This document shows, in pieces, positions 41,864 to 52,412 of a DNA stretch of 64,000 nucleotides. The notes under the pieces are model-generated. The model saw nothing but the letters and a program-made list of their open reading frames with translations. It did not search any database and was not told the origin of the DNA. Numbering within the stretch: the first letter of the stretch is position 1; the number at the start of each line of letters is the position of its first letter. The stretch lies in contig USJL01000001.1 of the NCBI GenBank assembly GCA_900555015.1, positions 1-64,000 on the forward strand, in the 5' to 3' direction. Source of the stretch: an uncultured Oscillospiraceae bacterium (lineage in GTDB: Bacteria > Bacillota > Clostridia > Oscillospirales > Acutalibacteraceae). The position numbers and the translations under genes were made by a program.

Positions 41864-42784
41864 ATGGGATTATTTGATAAATTCAGAAAAGGCTTGAAAA
41901 AAACCCGTGAAGAGGGTATGACCGCACAAATGGACGAGGTTATTGAGTCTTATGAAGAAATAACAGACGAGCTTTACGAAGAGCTTGAAGAAATATTAAT
42001 AATGGGCGATGTGGGATTTCCAACAGCTGAAAAAATTATTACAAGCTTAAAAAGTAAAGTGGAAAATGATAATATTAAAAGTGTAAAGCAGGTTCGTGAA
42101 ACAATGAAGGATATTGTTTCCGGTATTGTTTGGGGCGGCAGTTATTTAAGACTTCGTACAAAGCCGTCTGTAATTCTTGTTATAGGCGTTAACGGCGTAG
42201 GAAAAACAACTACAATCGGCAAACTTGCTTTAAGACTTAAAGAACAGGGCAGAAGCGTTATTTTAGGTGCTGCCGATACTTTTCGTGCCGCCGCTATTGA
42301 ACAGCTTCAGGTTTGGGCAGATAGGGCAGATGTTGATTTAATAAAATCTGCCGAAGGTTCTGACCCAGCATCTGTTGTTTTTGATACTATTCAGGCAGGT
42401 AAAGCAAGAAATTGTGATGTGATTATTATAGACACTGCAGGCAGGCTTCATAATAAGAAAAATCTTATGGATGAGCTTAATAAAATCAGCCGTGTGATTA
42501 ACCGTGAATTGCCGGATGCTTCCAAGGAAGTGCTTTTGGTGCTTGATGCCACAACCGGTCAAAATGCAGTTAATCAGGCAAAAGATTTTAAAGAGGCAGC
42601 AGGCATAACGGGTATTGTTTTAACTAAGCTTGACGGAACGGCAAGAGGCGGCGTTGTACTTGCCATAAATAATGAACTTGACGTGCCTGTTAAGTTTGTG
42701 GGCGTCGGCGAGCAAATAGATGATTTGCAGCCTTTTGATGCAGACGCTTTTGCCGCAGGTTTATTTGACGGAGATGAAAAGTAA
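41864..42784 (+). CDS. ftsY: Signal recognition particle receptor FtsY
   Basis: The membrane-associated SRP GTPase receptor for co-translational targeting. 306 residues: N domain (helical, to about 95), then the G domain with [15 protein letters not shown] (G1), [15 protein letters not shown] (insertion box), [15 protein letters not shown] (G3), [10 protein letters not shown] (G4) and [14 protein letters not shown]. It lacks a long acidic A domain, as in many Firmicutes. Its stop overlaps the ATG of rdgB by one base. Confidence 0.97.
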   Translation: MGLFDKFRKGLKKTREEGMTAQMDEVIESYEEITDELYEELEEILIMGDVGFPTAEKIITSLKSKVENDNIKSVKQVRETMKDIVSGIVWGGSYLRLRTKPSVILVIGVNGVGKTTTIGKLALRLKEQGRSVILGAADTFRAAAIEQLQVWADRADVDLIKSAEGSDPASVVFDTIQAGKARNCDVIIIDTAGRLHNKKNLMDELNKISRVINRELPDASKEVLLVLDATTGQNAVNQAKDFKEAAGITGIVLTKLDGTARGGVVLAINNELDVPVKFVGVGEQIDDLQPFDADAFAAGLFDGDEK

Positions 42785-43371
42785 TGGATTTTATTTTAGC
42801 AACAAATAATATGAAAAAATTGGCTGAAATGCAGCGTATATTATCACCGTTGGGTATTAATGTGGTTACTGCCAAAATGCTTGGCACGGAAATTCCGGAA
42901 GTTGTGGAAGACGGTAATACATTTGAAGAAAATGCACGCAAAAAGGCAGTCAGCGCCTGCAAGACAATGAATATGCCTGCTATTGCGGATGACAGCGGAC
43001 TTTGCGTTGATTATTTAAACGGTGCGCCTGGCATTTATTCGGCACGTTTTTCAGGCGGCCATGGTGATGATGAGGCAAATAATGATTTGCTTCTTGAAAA
43101 ATTGAACGGTGTGCCAACGGAAAAAAGAACGGCTTATTATGTTTGTGCCATTTGCTGTGTTTTTCCCGACGGAGAAGAGATTACGGTAAGAGGTGAATGC
43201 CACGGATATATCGGCTTTGAAAGAGACGGAAGCGAGGGTTTCGGTTATGACCCGTTATTTATTATAAACGGAAAAGCCTTTGGCAGATATACGGCTGAAG
43301 AGAAAGATAAAATCAGCCATAGAGGTAATGCATTAAGAAAATTAACACAGGAATTGGAGAAAATTATATGA
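42784..43371 (+). CDS. rdgB: Non-canonical purine NTP pyrophosphatase (RdgB/HAM1)
   Basis: It hydrolyses dITP, XTP and related nucleotides to keep them out of DNA and RNA. 195 residues: [17 protein letters not shown] (substrate loop, Asn/Lys), [14 protein letters not shown] [37 protein letters not shown] and GFGYDPLF. Its start overlaps the ftsY stop, and its end overlaps yhbY by four bases. Confidence 0.95.
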   Translation: MDFILATNNMKKLAEMQRILSPLGINVVTAKMLGTEIPEVVEDGNTFEENARKKAVSACKTMNMPAIADDSGLCVDYLNGAPGIYSARFSGGHGDDEANNDLLLEKLNGVPTEKRTAYYVCAICCVFPDGEEITVRGECHGYIGFERDGSEGFGYDPLFIINGKAFGRYTAEEKDKISHRGNALRKLTQELEKII

Positions 43372-43796
43372 CATCTAAAGAAAGAGCGGCATTAAGGGCA
43401 CAGGCAAATTCACTTGAACCGATTATTCAAATAGGAAAAGAGGGAATTTCCGATAATTTAATTGCTCAGGTAGATGATACACTTGATACACGTGAGCTTA
43501 TTAAAATACGTGTTCATCTTGAAACTGCACCTGAAACTCCCAGAGAGTTTGCAGATAAATTGGCGGCGGCTTTAGGCGCAGATGTAATTCAGGTTATCGG
43601 CGGCGTTATCGTTATTTACAGAAAAATAGATAAGGATAAGGTTAACAGAAAAAAGCAGGAACGTGCAAAAGCATCCGGAAAAAAGGTTGTTAAGAAAAAA
43701 GTTAAAATAAAAGGGCTTCGTCAAAGAAAAAAGGAATATGAAGAGTCACATCCGTGGGCTAAGTACAACAAACCAAACAGAGGCGACAGACATTGA
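43368..43796 (+). CDS. yhbY: YhbY-family (CRM-domain) RNA-binding protein
   Basis: A small pre-ribosome-associated RNA-binding protein. The CRM domain fills residues 1-95 (RAALRAQANSLEPIIQIGKEG, with GKEG as the GxxG-type loop, then ELIKIRVHLETAPETPREFADKLA and VIQVIGGVIVIYRK). A basic tail of about 45 residues (KKVVKKKVKIKGLRQRKKEY) extends beyond the common YhbY length. Start overlaps rdgB stop by four bases. It neighbours nadD-yqeK-rsfS as in many Firmicutes. Confidence 0.92.
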   Translation: MTSKERAALRAQANSLEPIIQIGKEGISDNLIAQVDDTLDTRELIKIRVHLETAPETPREFADKLAAALGADVIQVIGGVIVIYRKIDKDKVNRKKQERAKASGKKVVKKKVKIKGLRQRKKEYEESHPWAKYNKPNRGDRH

Positions 43797-44389
43797 AAAT
43801 AGGCATTTTCGGCGGTGCTTTTAATCCGGTTCATAACGGACATATTAAATTAGCTGTTAAATATACGGAACTTTTAAACTTAGATAAATTAATTGTTGTT
43901 CCCACTGCAAATCCGCCTCATAAATCAAATACTGATTTTGCCGGCAAAACCGACAGAATAAATATGCTTAATTTTGCATTTGAAAATGTAAAAAAGGTGG
44001 AAGTGTCGGACATTGAATTTAAACTTAAGGGGAAAAGTTATACTTACAACACCGTTTCGGAAATAAAAAAACAGTTTAATAATCCTGAAATTTATTTAAT
44101 TGTCGGTGAAGACCAATTTCTCAGCTTTGATACTTGGTATAGATATAATGATATTTTAAACAGTGTAACTCTTTGCACTGCTCAAAGAAATGAAAATAAG
44201 TGTGCACAGCTTAGGGAATATGCAGAAAACGTTTTAAAATGCCAAAATTACATTGTTGTAAATTATGACCCCGTTGTTGTTTCCAGCAGTGAAATAAGGG
44301 GAAAAATAAAAAATAATGAAAAGGTAAATAATTTAATTCCTTTAAAGGTTTTAAATTATATTGTTGAAAATGGATTGTATACGGAATAA
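43793..44389 (+). CDS. nadD: Nicotinate-nucleotide adenylyltransferase, TTG start
   Basis: It makes deamido-NAD from nicotinate mononucleotide and ATP. 198 residues: GIFGGAFNPVHNGHIKLA with the HxGH nucleotidyltransferase motif, PTANPPHK, YLIVGEDQFLSFDTWYRY and the C-terminal SSSEIRGKI (ISSTxIR-type). The family begins with K-I-G/A-I-F-G-G, so the start must be TTG 43793, which overlaps the yhbY stop codon (TTGA). It overlaps yqeK by 20 bases. Confidence 0.94.
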   Translation: MKIGIFGGAFNPVHNGHIKLAVKYTELLNLDKLIVVPTANPPHKSNTDFAGKTDRINMLNFAFENVKKVEVSDIEFKLKGKSYTYNTVSEIKKQFNNPEIYLIVGEDQFLSFDTWYRYNDILNSVTLCTAQRNENKCAQLREYAENVLKCQNYIVVNYDPVVVSSSEIRGKIKNNEKVNNLIPLKVLNYIVENGLYTE

Positions 44390-44960
44390 AGCAGAAGAGT
44401 ATAAAAGCATTATTAAGCAGCGCCTGTCAGAACATAGATATATTCATAGTTTAAATGTGGCTGATGCTGCCGAAATGCTGGCAAAAAAATACGGCGCAAA
44501 TGTTGATAAAGCATATATTGCCGGAATTTTGCACGATATTACAAAGCAGGAAGCTGTTGAAAAGCAAATTGAAATTATTGAAACCGGCGGCGGAAAATTG
44601 TTGCCATTGGAAAAATTCACACCTCTTGTGTACCATCAAATCAGCGGTATGTACTATTGCAAAAACGTGCTTGGAGTAGATGATGAGGAAGTTCTTGGCG
44701 CAATCAGGTGGCACACTACGGGAAAAAGTGACATGACGTTGCTTGAAAAGGTTGTTTTTACGGCTGATTTTATTTCGGCAGACAGAAATTACCCGGATGT
44801 GGATGTTATGCGTGGTTTGGCAAACGAAAGCCTTGAAAAGGCAATGCTTTATTCTTTAAAATACACAATTTGCGATTTGGCGCAAAAGGGAAATGTTATT
44901 CATCCCGATACGCTGAATTGTTATAATTATATACTACAAAATAATACTGAAAAGGAATGA
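44370..44960 (+). CDS. yqeK: HD-domain protein YqeK (Ap4A hydrolase family)
   Basis: YqeK proteins hydrolyse diadenosine tetraphosphate symmetrically. 196 residues with the HD metal-binding pattern: RYIHSLNVADAAEMLA (first His), AGILHDITKQ (HD pair), the later VYHQISG and AIRWHTTGKSDMTLLEKVVFTADF. Start: ATG 44370 inside the end of nadD is more likely than TTG 44361. Position between nadD and rsfS is the standard Firmicutes arrangement. Confidence 0.92.
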   Translation: MDCIRNKAEEYKSIIKQRLSEHRYIHSLNVADAAEMLAKKYGANVDKAYIAGILHDITKQEAVEKQIEIIETGGGKLLPLEKFTPLVYHQISGMYYCKNVLGVDDEEVLGAIRWHTTGKSDMTLLEKVVFTADFISADRNYPDVDVMRGLANESLEKAMLYSLKYTICDLAQKGNVIHPDTLNCYNYILQNNTEKE

Positions 44961-44964
44961 ATAT

Positions 44965-45318
44965 ATGAACTCACTTGATATTGTTAAAACTGCCGTAAAA
45001 GCGGCAGACAGTAAAAAGGGCAAGGATATTCAGGTAATCGGAATAAGAGATTTGTCTATAATTGCCGATTATTTTGTGCTTGTTACAGGTGAATCTTCCA
45101 CTCAAGTAAAAGCACTTGCCGATGAAATTGAATTTAAGTTAAAAGAAGCGGGCGAGGAGCCTCATCATATTGAAGGCAGGCAGTCGGGTTGGATTTGCCT
45201 TGATTTTTCAACTGTTGTAATTCATGTCTTTTACAAGGAACAGCGTGATTATTTTAAATTAGAGCATCTTTGGGGAGACGGAGAAATATTAAATACAGAA
45301 AAGTTTTTGGAGGACTGA
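44965..45318 (+). CDS. rsfS: Ribosomal silencing factor RsfS
   Basis: It binds L14 on the 50S subunit and blocks subunit joining in starvation. 117 residues, full length: [40 protein letters not shown] region, [12 protein letters not shown] and [22 protein letters not shown] are diagnostic. It starts four bases after yqeK and ends two bases before leuS. Confidence 0.96.
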   Translation: MNSLDIVKTAVKAADSKKGKDIQVIGIRDLSIIADYFVLVTGESSTQVKALADEIEFKLKEAGEEPHHIEGRQSGWICLDFSTVVIHVFYKEQRDYFKLEHLWGDGEILNTEKFLED

Positions 45319-45320
45319 TT

Positions 45321-47729
45321 ATGGAATACAATTTTAAAAAGATTGAAAAGAAATGGCAGGACGTTTGGTATTCTCAAAACACTTTTGCCGCAAAACAGGA
45401 TTACTCACTTCCTAAATTTTATTGCCTTGTTGAATTTCCTTACCCAAGCGGTCAGGGTTTGCACGTAGGTCATCCCCGTTCATATACTGCGCTTGACATT
45501 GTTGCAAGAAAGAAAAGACTTCAGGGTTATAATGTTCTTTATCCTATGGGCTGGGATGCTTTTGGTCTTCCTACGGAAAACTTTGCAATTAAAAACCACA
45601 TTCATCCTGCCGAGGTAACAAAGAAAAATGTTGCTCATTTTAAAGAACAGCTTCAGTCATTGGGCTTTTCATTTGACTGGACAAGGGAAATTAATACAAC
45701 CGACCCGTCATATTATAAGTGGACTCAGTGGATTTTCCTTCAGCTTTTCAAAAAAGGCCTTGCATACAAAAAGGAAATGGCTGTTAACTGGTGCACATCT
45801 TGCAAGTGTGTTCTTGCAAACGAAGAAGTTGTAAACGGCGTTTGCGAACGTTGCGGTTCTGAAGTTATTCGTAAAAATCAAAGCCAGTGGATGCTTAAAA
45901 TTACAGAATATGCAGACAGGCTTGTTAAAGACCTTGATGACGTTGATTTTATTGATAGGGTTAAGGTTCAGCAAAGAAACTGGATTGGCAGAAGCACCGG
46001 TGCAGAAGTTGATTTTAAAACCACGTTGGGCGATACTCTTACCGTTTATACCACAAGGTGCGATACACTTTTCGGTGCTACATACATGGTTATCTCTCCC
46101 GAACATCCTCTTATTGAAAAATGGGCAGATAACATTACAAATATGGACGAGGTTCGTGCATATCAGGTTGAGGCATCACATAAAAGCGATTTTGAAAGAA
46201 CAGAACTTAACAAAGATAAAACAGGCGTTAAGCTTAACGGCGTAATGGGCATTAATCCTGTTAATGACACCGAGATTCCGATTTTTATTTCAGACTATGT
46301 ATTAACTTCTTACGGAACAGGCGCAATTATGGCTGTTCCTGCTCATGATACAAGAGACTGGGAATTTGCAAAAAAATTCAATCTTCCTATTATTGAGGTT
46401 GTTGCCGGCGGTGAAGATGTTCAACAGCAGGCATTTACAGATTGTTATACCGGCAAACTTGTTAACAGCGGATTTTTAACCGGTCTTTCTGTTGAGGACG
46501 CTAAAAAGGAAATGATTGCTTGGCTTGAAAAAGAGGGTAAAGGCAGAGAAAAGGTTAACTTTAAACTTCGAGATTGGGTATTCAGCCGCCAAAGATATTG
46601 GGGTGAACCTATTCCTATTGTTAACTGTGAAAAATGCGGCTACGTTCCGATTCCTGAAAGTGAACTGCCTTTGGAACTTCCTAACGTTGATTCTTACGAA
46701 CCTACAGATACAGGCGAATCACCGCTTGCTAAAATGACAGATTGGGTTAACACAACTTGTCCTTGCTGCGGCGGACCTGCTAAAAGAGAAACAGATACAA
46801 TGCCACAGTGGGCAGGTTCATCTTGGTATTTCCTTCGTTATATGGACCCCCATAATGATAAAGAACTTGCGTCTAAAGAAGCACTTGAATATTGGTCTCC
46901 TGTAGATTGGTATAACGGCGGTATGGAACATACAACGCTTCACTTGCTTTACAGCCGTTTCTGGCATAAATTCCTTTATGATATTGGCGTTGTTCCTACA
47001 AAAGAGCCGTATATGAAACGTACTTCACACGGTATGATTTTAGGCGAAAACGGCGAAAAAATGAGTAAATCAAGAGGCAATGTTGTTAATCCGGATGAGA
47101 TTGTAGACCAATACGGTGCAGACACAATGCGTCTTTATGAAATGTTTATAGGCGATTTTGAAAAGGCTGCTCCTTGGAATTCTGATTCAATTAAGGGATG
47201 TAAACGTTTTGTTGAGCGTTTTTGGAATCTTCAGGAAATTGTTGTTGACGGAGACGAATACAGTGAAGATTTAGAGGCGCTTATGCATAAAACAATTAAA
47301 AAGGTTACGGAAGATATTGATAATCTTAAGTGTAATACTGCTATTGCCGCTATGATGACTCTTATTAATAAAATTTACGAAAAGGGCAGCGTAACAAAGA
47401 AAGAACTTAAAGATTTAACAATTATTCTTAATCCGTTTGCCCCTCACGTTACAGAAGAAATGTGGGATGTAATGAATTTCGGCGGCATGGTTAATCAGGC
47501 ACAATGGCCTGAATTTGACGATGCAAAAACAGTTGAAAACAACGTTGAAATTGTTCTTCAAATTATGGGTAAAGTTCGTTCAAGAATGGTTGTTCCTGTT
47601 GATATGCCTAAAGAAAAGGTTCTTGAACTTGCAAAGGCAGATGAAAAAATCGCAGCCGCTATTGCAGGTAAAGAAATTAAAAAAGAAATTTATGTTCCCG
47701 GTAAACTTGTTAATATTGTAGCAGTTTGA
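45321..47729 (+). CDS. leuS: Leucyl-tRNA synthetase
   Basis: A class Ia synthetase with editing activity. 802 residues: the HIGH motif in [20 protein letters not shown] (about 40-55), a zinc-like Cys cluster ([22 protein letters not shown]), the CP1 editing domain (about 220-420, with the [14 protein letters not shown] threonine-rich segment), a second Cys set ([10 protein letters not shown] ... CPCCGG), the KMSKS loop ([10 protein letters not shown], about 575) and the anticodon-binding domain. ATG 45321 has TTGGAGGA just upstream, at the end of rsfS. An in-frame extension into rsfS is rejected. No T-box can fit here. Confidence 0.97.
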   Translation: MEYNFKKIEKKWQDVWYSQNTFAAKQDYSLPKFYCLVEFPYPSGQGLHVGHPRSYTALDIVARKKRLQGYNVLYPMGWDAFGLPTENFAIKNHIHPAEVTKKNVAHFKEQLQSLGFSFDWTREINTTDPSYYKWTQWIFLQLFKKGLAYKKEMAVNWCTSCKCVLANEEVVNGVCERCGSEVIRKNQSQWMLKITEYADRLVKDLDDVDFIDRVKVQQRNWIGRSTGAEVDFKTTLGDTLTVYTTRCDTLFGATYMVISPEHPLIEKWADNITNMDEVRAYQVEASHKSDFERTELNKDKTGVKLNGVMGINPVNDTEIPIFISDYVLTSYGTGAIMAVPAHDTRDWEFAKKFNLPIIEVVAGGEDVQQQAFTDCYTGKLVNSGFLTGLSVEDAKKEMIAWLEKEGKGREKVNFKLRDWVFSRQRYWGEPIPIVNCEKCGYVPIPESELPLELPNVDSYEPTDTGESPLAKMTDWVNTTCPCCGGPAKRETDTMPQWAGSSWYFLRYMDPHNDKELASKEALEYWSPVDWYNGGMEHTTLHLLYSRFWHKFLYDIGVVPTKEPYMKRTSHGMILGENGEKMSKSRGNVVNPDEIVDQYGADTMRLYEMFIGDFEKAAPWNSDSIKGCKRFVERFWNLQEIVVDGDEYSEDLEALMHKTIKKVTEDIDNLKCNTAIAAMMTLINKIYEKGSVTKKELKDLTIILNPFAPHVTEEMWDVMNFGGMVNQAQWPEFDDAKTVENNVEIVLQIMGKVRSRMVVPVDMPKEKVLELAKADEKIAAAIAGKEIKKEIYVPGKLVNIVAV

Positions 47730-47750
47730 TTTATTGCTTTGGGGGTAAAT

Positions 47751-50700
47751 ATGGGTAAAAAGAAAAAAGTTTACACGGTTGCTACAGCTCATTTAGACAC
47801 TGTGTGGTCTTGGGATTTTGAAACAACCGTAAGTAAGTATATTTATGATACGCTTGTAGATAATTTTGCTTTATTTAAAAAATATCCCAATTATACTTTT
47901 TCGTTTGAAGGCTCATATCGCTATGAGTTGATGGAAGAGTATTATCCTGAATTATTTGAAGAGTTAAAAGAATATGTTAAACAGGGCAGATGGAATGTTT
48001 GCGGTTCGTCTTTTGAAAACGGCGATGTTAACTGCCCGTCTCCCGAAGCATTGTTCAGAAATATTCTTTTTGGAAATTCATATTTCGATGAAAAATTCGG
48101 AAAACGAAGTGTTGACATTTATTTGCCCGACTGTTTTGGCTTCGGTTGGGCACTTCCAAGCATTGCACACCATGCTCATTTAATGGGCTTTACAACTCAA
48201 AAACTGGCATGGGGCAGTGCATACGGCACGCCGTTTGATATAGGTAAATGGCAGGGCGTAGACGGAAATTACATATACGCAAGCTGTAATCCTCATGATT
48301 ATTACTTTACGTTAACAAAGCTTCGTGATTGGGATTTTGTTTTAAATAAGCTTAAAGAAAATGAAAAATACGGCCTTGATTGGACGTATTTGTTCCATGG
48401 CATAGGCGACAGGGGCGGTGCTCCTGAAGAAAAATCCGTTAAATTTGTTGAAGATGAAATAGCAAAAAATGACGGCAGCGATATTGAAGTTGTTGCCGCA
48501 AGTGCCGACCAAATTTATCATGATATTGATGAAAAACTGCCGGCAGAAGTTAAAGAAAAACTTCCTGTTTGGAAAACAGAACTTGTTATGCAAAATCATG
48601 GTGTAGGCGGTTATACATCCCGTGCAATCGGAAAAAGATGGAATGCTAAATGTCAGGATTTGGCAGACATTGCGGAGAGAGCAGGCGTAGAAGCGTCATA
48701 TTATAATACAGCCGATTATAATGAATATGTGCTTGAAAAGGCTTGGAAAAGAGCCATTGCCCATCAATTTCATGATGATACGCCGGGAACTTCTGTGCAA
48801 AGAGTTTACAAGCGTTCTTGGAACGACTATGCAATGTCAATTAATCAATTTGCAGGTGAAATAGAAAATTATACGGGTTCATTTTCAACTTTGTTAAAAT
48901 CGGATTTTTGCGTGGGCATTCCCGTAAGCGTATATAACAGCCTTGAATTTGACAGGCACGGCGTTGTTAAAATTCAACTTAAAAATTTCGGCAAACCTTA
49001 TGTCCGTGTTTTTGATAATAACGGAAAAGAGGTTAAAAGTCAGGTTATTTCAATAAAAAATGATATAACGGAAATTCTTTTTGTTGTCGACGTTAAATCA
49101 TTGGGTACACGTGTTTATGATGTTCGCCCTTCCGATATTCCTTGCCCTGTAAAAAGCAGTGTATCTGTTAACGGCAATTCGTTGGAAAATGAAAAATACA
49201 TTGTAACTCTTAATAAAAACGGCGATATTTCATCAATCATAGATAAAACAGATAATGAACGTGAATTGCTTGATAAGCCTATTATTTTCGGTTTGTTTAA
49301 TTATACCGGTTCAAAGTCTTGGCCTGCTTGGGAAATGAATTTTAAAGAAGCAAATAAGGAGCCTGACAGAAATCCGATTTTATCTTCACTTGAAATTACG
49401 GAAAGCGGACCTGCAAGGGTTGCCGTTAAGGTTAAGCAAACAGATAAAAAATCAGAGTTTGTAAATTATATTACGCTTGAGGACGGCAGCGAAACTGTTA
49501 ATATTTACAGTGAAATAGAATGGCGTTCAATGCGCACACTTTGTAAAAATCGCTTTGCATTTACAGCGGAAAATCCAAATGCTACGTTTGATTTGGGTCT
49601 TGGCGCAATTCAAAGAGGTAATATGAGTGAAAAGTTATTTGAAGTTCCTGCTCAGCGATGGGCTGATATTACAGATAACAGCGGCGAATTCGGCGTTTCG
49701 GTTATAAGCGAATGTAAGCACGGTTGGGATAAGTTCAGCAATAACACTTTGCGTTTAACTGCCGTTCATACGCCTAAATACAGCTACAGAATAGACTCTA
49801 TGCAGGCTATGATGGATTTGGGCTTAAACAGATATTCTTTTGCTTTGTTCAGCCACAAAGGCGACGTGGGTGCGGAAACTCAAATGCGCTCACGTGAATT
49901 TGTAACGCCTTTTGTTGCAAATGTTATTGAAAAACACAGCGGAACTTTGGGCAGCGATTTTTCATTCGGCTCCGTTTCAACAAATGACGTAATAATAAGA
50001 GCTGTTAAACGAACTCATCATAATGTTGAAAATCAAGAAGTTATTGTTCGCTTAAATGAAGGTTCAAATAAATTTGTTAATGATTTTGAATTATCGTTGG
50101 GCGAAGGTATTGAAAGTGCAAAGGAACTTTATGCAAGTGAGGAGTATTTGGCAGATGCTACTGTTAAAGACGGAAAACTTGTTACTTCCTTTAAACCTTA
50201 TGAAATTAAAACATTCTCGTTAAAATTGAAAACACCTTCTGCTGTAGGCAATAAACCACAGTGTAGCTTTGTTAATCTTGAATTTAACAATGAAAATAAG
50301 GCGCTTCCCAAAGAATTGCTGCCAAAAACAGTTAATGTAGCCGGTGTTGCTTTTGAAACGGGAAACGGCGGCCTTGTTTCCGGCAATGGAAATGAAATTG
50401 TTGTTCAAACGGATTGTAACAAATTAAAACTTCTTTGTGCCGGTTTAACAGGTGAAAAATCAACTTTTGTTGTAGACGGTGAAAAAATTGTAAAAACAGT
50501 TAATTTTGCAGATAAACCGTTTGCAGGTTGGGATTTGTACGATTTTGAAGAAACAGCTTTTGTTAAGCACGGTCATTTGGGATTTGAGGCAACTCATTCT
50601 CTTAATGACGACGGCTCTGTGGCATATGCAAAAGGTCTTTATTATTGGGTAATTACGCTTGATGTTCATAAAGGCAGTAAAATTGTTTTGCCAAATGATA

Positions 50701-50966
50701 ATAAAATAATCGTTCTTGCTGCAACCGAGGTTAACTGTGCAAACACTTCTCTTGTTACTCCTCTTGAGGAGCAGGTTGAAAAGCGTGAATTTGATTTTGA
50801 AATGAATTTTAAAGAAAAAATGTGGCGCTTAAATTCAAAACTTTTATGGAATTTATGTGATAAAGATGACTTTATTGCCCACAACAATAACGGAAAAAAC
50901 GGCAAGCGTGTTGAGCAAAGAGGAAAACACTTTAAAACAAGAACGGTTGAAACCGTTGGCCACTGA
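47751..50966 (+). CDS. Alpha-mannosidase, glycoside hydrolase family 38
   Basis: It removes alpha-linked mannose from oligosaccharides with retention, using a zinc ion and an Asp nucleophile. 1071 residues. Visible: TVATAHLDTVWSWDFE near residue 8 (His and Asp zinc ligands), WNVCGSSFENGDVNCPSPEALFRN, the nucleophile region DIYLPDCFGFGWALPSI (about 127), HHAHLMGF, and ELVMQNHGVGGYTSR; the large C-terminal beta-sandwich domains follow. No signal peptide, so it acts on imported oligosaccharides. ATG 47751 with GGGGG just before. It follows leuS by 21 bases and precedes the fucosidase, a pairing suited to N-glycan fragments. Confidence 0.93.
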   Translation: MGKKKKVYTVATAHLDTVWSWDFETTVSKYIYDTLVDNFALFKKYPNYTFSFEGSYRYELMEEYYPELFEELKEYVKQGRWNVCGSSFENGDVNCPSPEALFRNILFGNSYFDEKFGKRSVDIYLPDCFGFGWALPSIAHHAHLMGFTTQKLAWGSAYGTPFDIGKWQGVDGNYIYASCNPHDYYFTLTKLRDWDFVLNKLKENEKYGLDWTYLFHGIGDRGGAPEEKSVKFVEDEIAKNDGSDIEVVAASADQIYHDIDEKLPAEVKEKLPVWKTELVMQNHGVGGYTSRAIGKRWNAKCQDLADIAERAGVEASYYNTADYNEYVLEKAWKRAIAHQFHDDTPGTSVQRVYKRSWNDYAMSINQFAGEIENYTGSFSTLLKSDFCVGIPVSVYNSLEFDRHGVVKIQLKNFGKPYVRVFDNNGKEVKSQVISIKNDITEILFVVDVKSLGTRVYDVRPSDIPCPVKSSVSVNGNSLENEKYIVTLNKNGDISSIIDKTDNERELLDKPIIFGLFNYTGSKSWPAWEMNFKEANKEPDRNPILSSLEITESGPARVAVKVKQTDKKSEFVNYITLEDGSETVNIYSEIEWRSMRTLCKNRFAFTAENPNATFDLGLGAIQRGNMSEKLFEVPAQRWADITDNSGEFGVSVISECKHGWDKFSNNTLRLTAVHTPKYSYRIDSMQAMMDLGLNRYSFALFSHKGDVGAETQMRSREFVTPFVANVIEKHSGTLGSDFSFGSVSTNDVIIRAVKRTHHNVENQEVIVRLNEGSNKFVNDFELSLGEGIESAKELYASEEYLADATVKDGKLVTSFKPYEIKTFSLKLKTPSAVGNKPQCSFVNLEFNNENKALPKELLPKTVNVAGVAFETGNGGLVSGNGNEIVVQTDCNKLKLLCAGLTGEKSTFVVDGEKIVKTVNFADKPFAGWDLYDFEETAFVKHGHLGFEATHSLNDDGSVAYAKGLYYWVITLDVHKGSKIVLPNDNKIIVLAATEVNCANTSLVTPLEEQVEKREFDFEMNFKEKMWRLNSKLLWNLCDKDDFIAHNNNGKNGKRVEQRGKHFKTRTVETVGH

Positions 50967-50989
50967 TTTTAAATGAAAAGAGTAAGATT

Positions 50990-52372
50990 ATGGGATATAA
51001 TTTTGAAAAGAACTGGACAACCGATAATAACGGCTTTGAGCTTAACGGCGACAAGGTTGAAAGGTATATTTCTGTTGTTCCGTCAGAAAGGCAGCTTGCT
51101 TTGGCTGAAAAACCTTTTTATTTCTTTTTCCATTTCGGTATGAATACTGCCACGGGAAGAGAATGGGGAGCAGGCACGGAAACCGTTGAGGATTTTACAA
51201 TAAAAAGAATTAAGGCAGAGCAGTGGATAAAATGTGCAAAATCTGCCGGCGCAACAGGCGTTATTTTAACTTGTAAGCATCACGACGGCTTTTGTCTTTG
51301 GCCATCACAATACACAGATTTTTGTGTGAAAAATACCGGCTTTCACGGTGATGTTGTTAAAGAAGTTTCAATGGAATGTCATAATGCGGGCTTGAACTTC
51401 GGCGTGTATCTTTCACCTTGGGATATGCACGAAGAATCATATGGAACAGAAGCATATAATGATTACTTTTGCAATCAATTAACCGAACTTTTAACAAATT
51501 ACGGTGAAGTTAACGAGGTTTGGTTTGACGGCGCCAAGGGCGCAAACGCCAAAGAATTTGAATATGATTGGAACAGATATTACGATTTAATCAGAAAATT
51601 ACAGCCTAAGGCAAATATTGCAATATGCGGACCCGATGTTCGTTGGGTAGGTAATGAGGGCGGTAAAACAAGAAAAAGCGAGTACTCTGTAGTGCCTACA
51701 GAGTTACAAAATACGCAGTTTGTAAGTGAAAACAGCCAGCATTCCGAAAGCGGCGCAGGCAAACTTCAAAACATTAACGAAATGGACGAGGATTTGGGCA
51801 GCCGTTCAATGCTTGATAAGGCAGAAAAACTTGCTTGGTATCCGGCTGAGGTTGATGTATCCATCAGAAAAGGCTGGTTTTGGTCCAAAGATGAAAATAA
51901 AACAGTTAAAAGCGTAAAGAAACTTTTAAAAATTTATATTAATTCCGTCGGTAATAATTGCACTCTTTTGCTTAATGTTCCACCCACAAATACAGGTGTT
52001 GTTCATTCTAAGGATGCAAAAAGATTAAAAGAATTGGGCAAAAAAATCAAAGAAATTACCGCAAAGCCAATTATTGTTCAAAAGTTTGGCGAACTGAACG
52101 ATAGGCAGGGATATATTGATTTTGATTTTGATTCCGAGAAGAAACTTAAATACGTTATTTTGAAAGAGGATATAACAAAATCTCAACGTGTTGAAATGTT
52201 TGATGTTTATGTAAAAAAATCAAACGGCAAGTTTAAAAAGGTACGCACAGGCACAATTATAGGTTCAAAGAAAATTATTAAGTTAAGACCTAAAAAGTGT
52301 GTGGGTGCAAGAATTGTAATTCGTCAAAGCAGAAGCACACCTTATATTAAGGAAATAGGTTTTTACGAATAA
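50990..52372 (+). CDS. Alpha-L-fucosidase, glycoside hydrolase family 29
   Basis: A retaining alpha-L-fucosidase of 460 residues. The GH29 core shows FYFFFHFGMNTATGREWG, GATGVILTCKHHDGFCLWPS (His pair), LNFGVYLSPWDMHE and the nucleophile Asp in NEVWFDGAKG (about 178). A C-terminal beta domain (about 365-460) has the discoidin-like flavour common in this family. No signal peptide, hence cytoplasmic. It starts 24 bases after the alpha-mannosidase and the unit ends in a strong terminator. Together they suggest use of fucosylated, mannose-containing host glycans; no transporter is encoded nearby. Confidence 0.93.
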   Translation: MGYNFEKNWTTDNNGFELNGDKVERYISVVPSERQLALAEKPFYFFFHFGMNTATGREWGAGTETVEDFTIKRIKAEQWIKCAKSAGATGVILTCKHHDGFCLWPSQYTDFCVKNTGFHGDVVKEVSMECHNAGLNFGVYLSPWDMHEESYGTEAYNDYFCNQLTELLTNYGEVNEVWFDGAKGANAKEFEYDWNRYYDLIRKLQPKANIAICGPDVRWVGNEGGKTRKSEYSVVPTELQNTQFVSENSQHSESGAGKLQNINEMDEDLGSRSMLDKAEKLAWYPAEVDVSIRKGWFWSKDENKTVKSVKKLLKIYINSVGNNCTLLLNVPPTNTGVVHSKDAKRLKELGKKIKEITAKPIIVQKFGELNDRQGYIDFDFDSEKKLKYVILKEDITKSQRVEMFDVYVKKSNGKFKKVRTGTIIGSKKIIKLRPKKCVGARIVIRQSRSTPYIKEIGFYE

Positions 52373-52373
52373 T

Positions 52374-52412
52374 AAAAAGCACTTCAATCCATATGGGTTG
52401 AAGTGCTTTTTT
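52374..52412. terminator. Bidirectional terminator, 17-bp stem
   Basis: AAAAAGCACTTCAATCC (52374-52390) pairs with GGGTTGAAGTGCTTTTT (52395-52411) around ATAT, with one G-T pair. A-runs and T-runs on either side serve both converging genes; the stop of the - strand gene overlaps the right edge. Confidence 0.92.
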
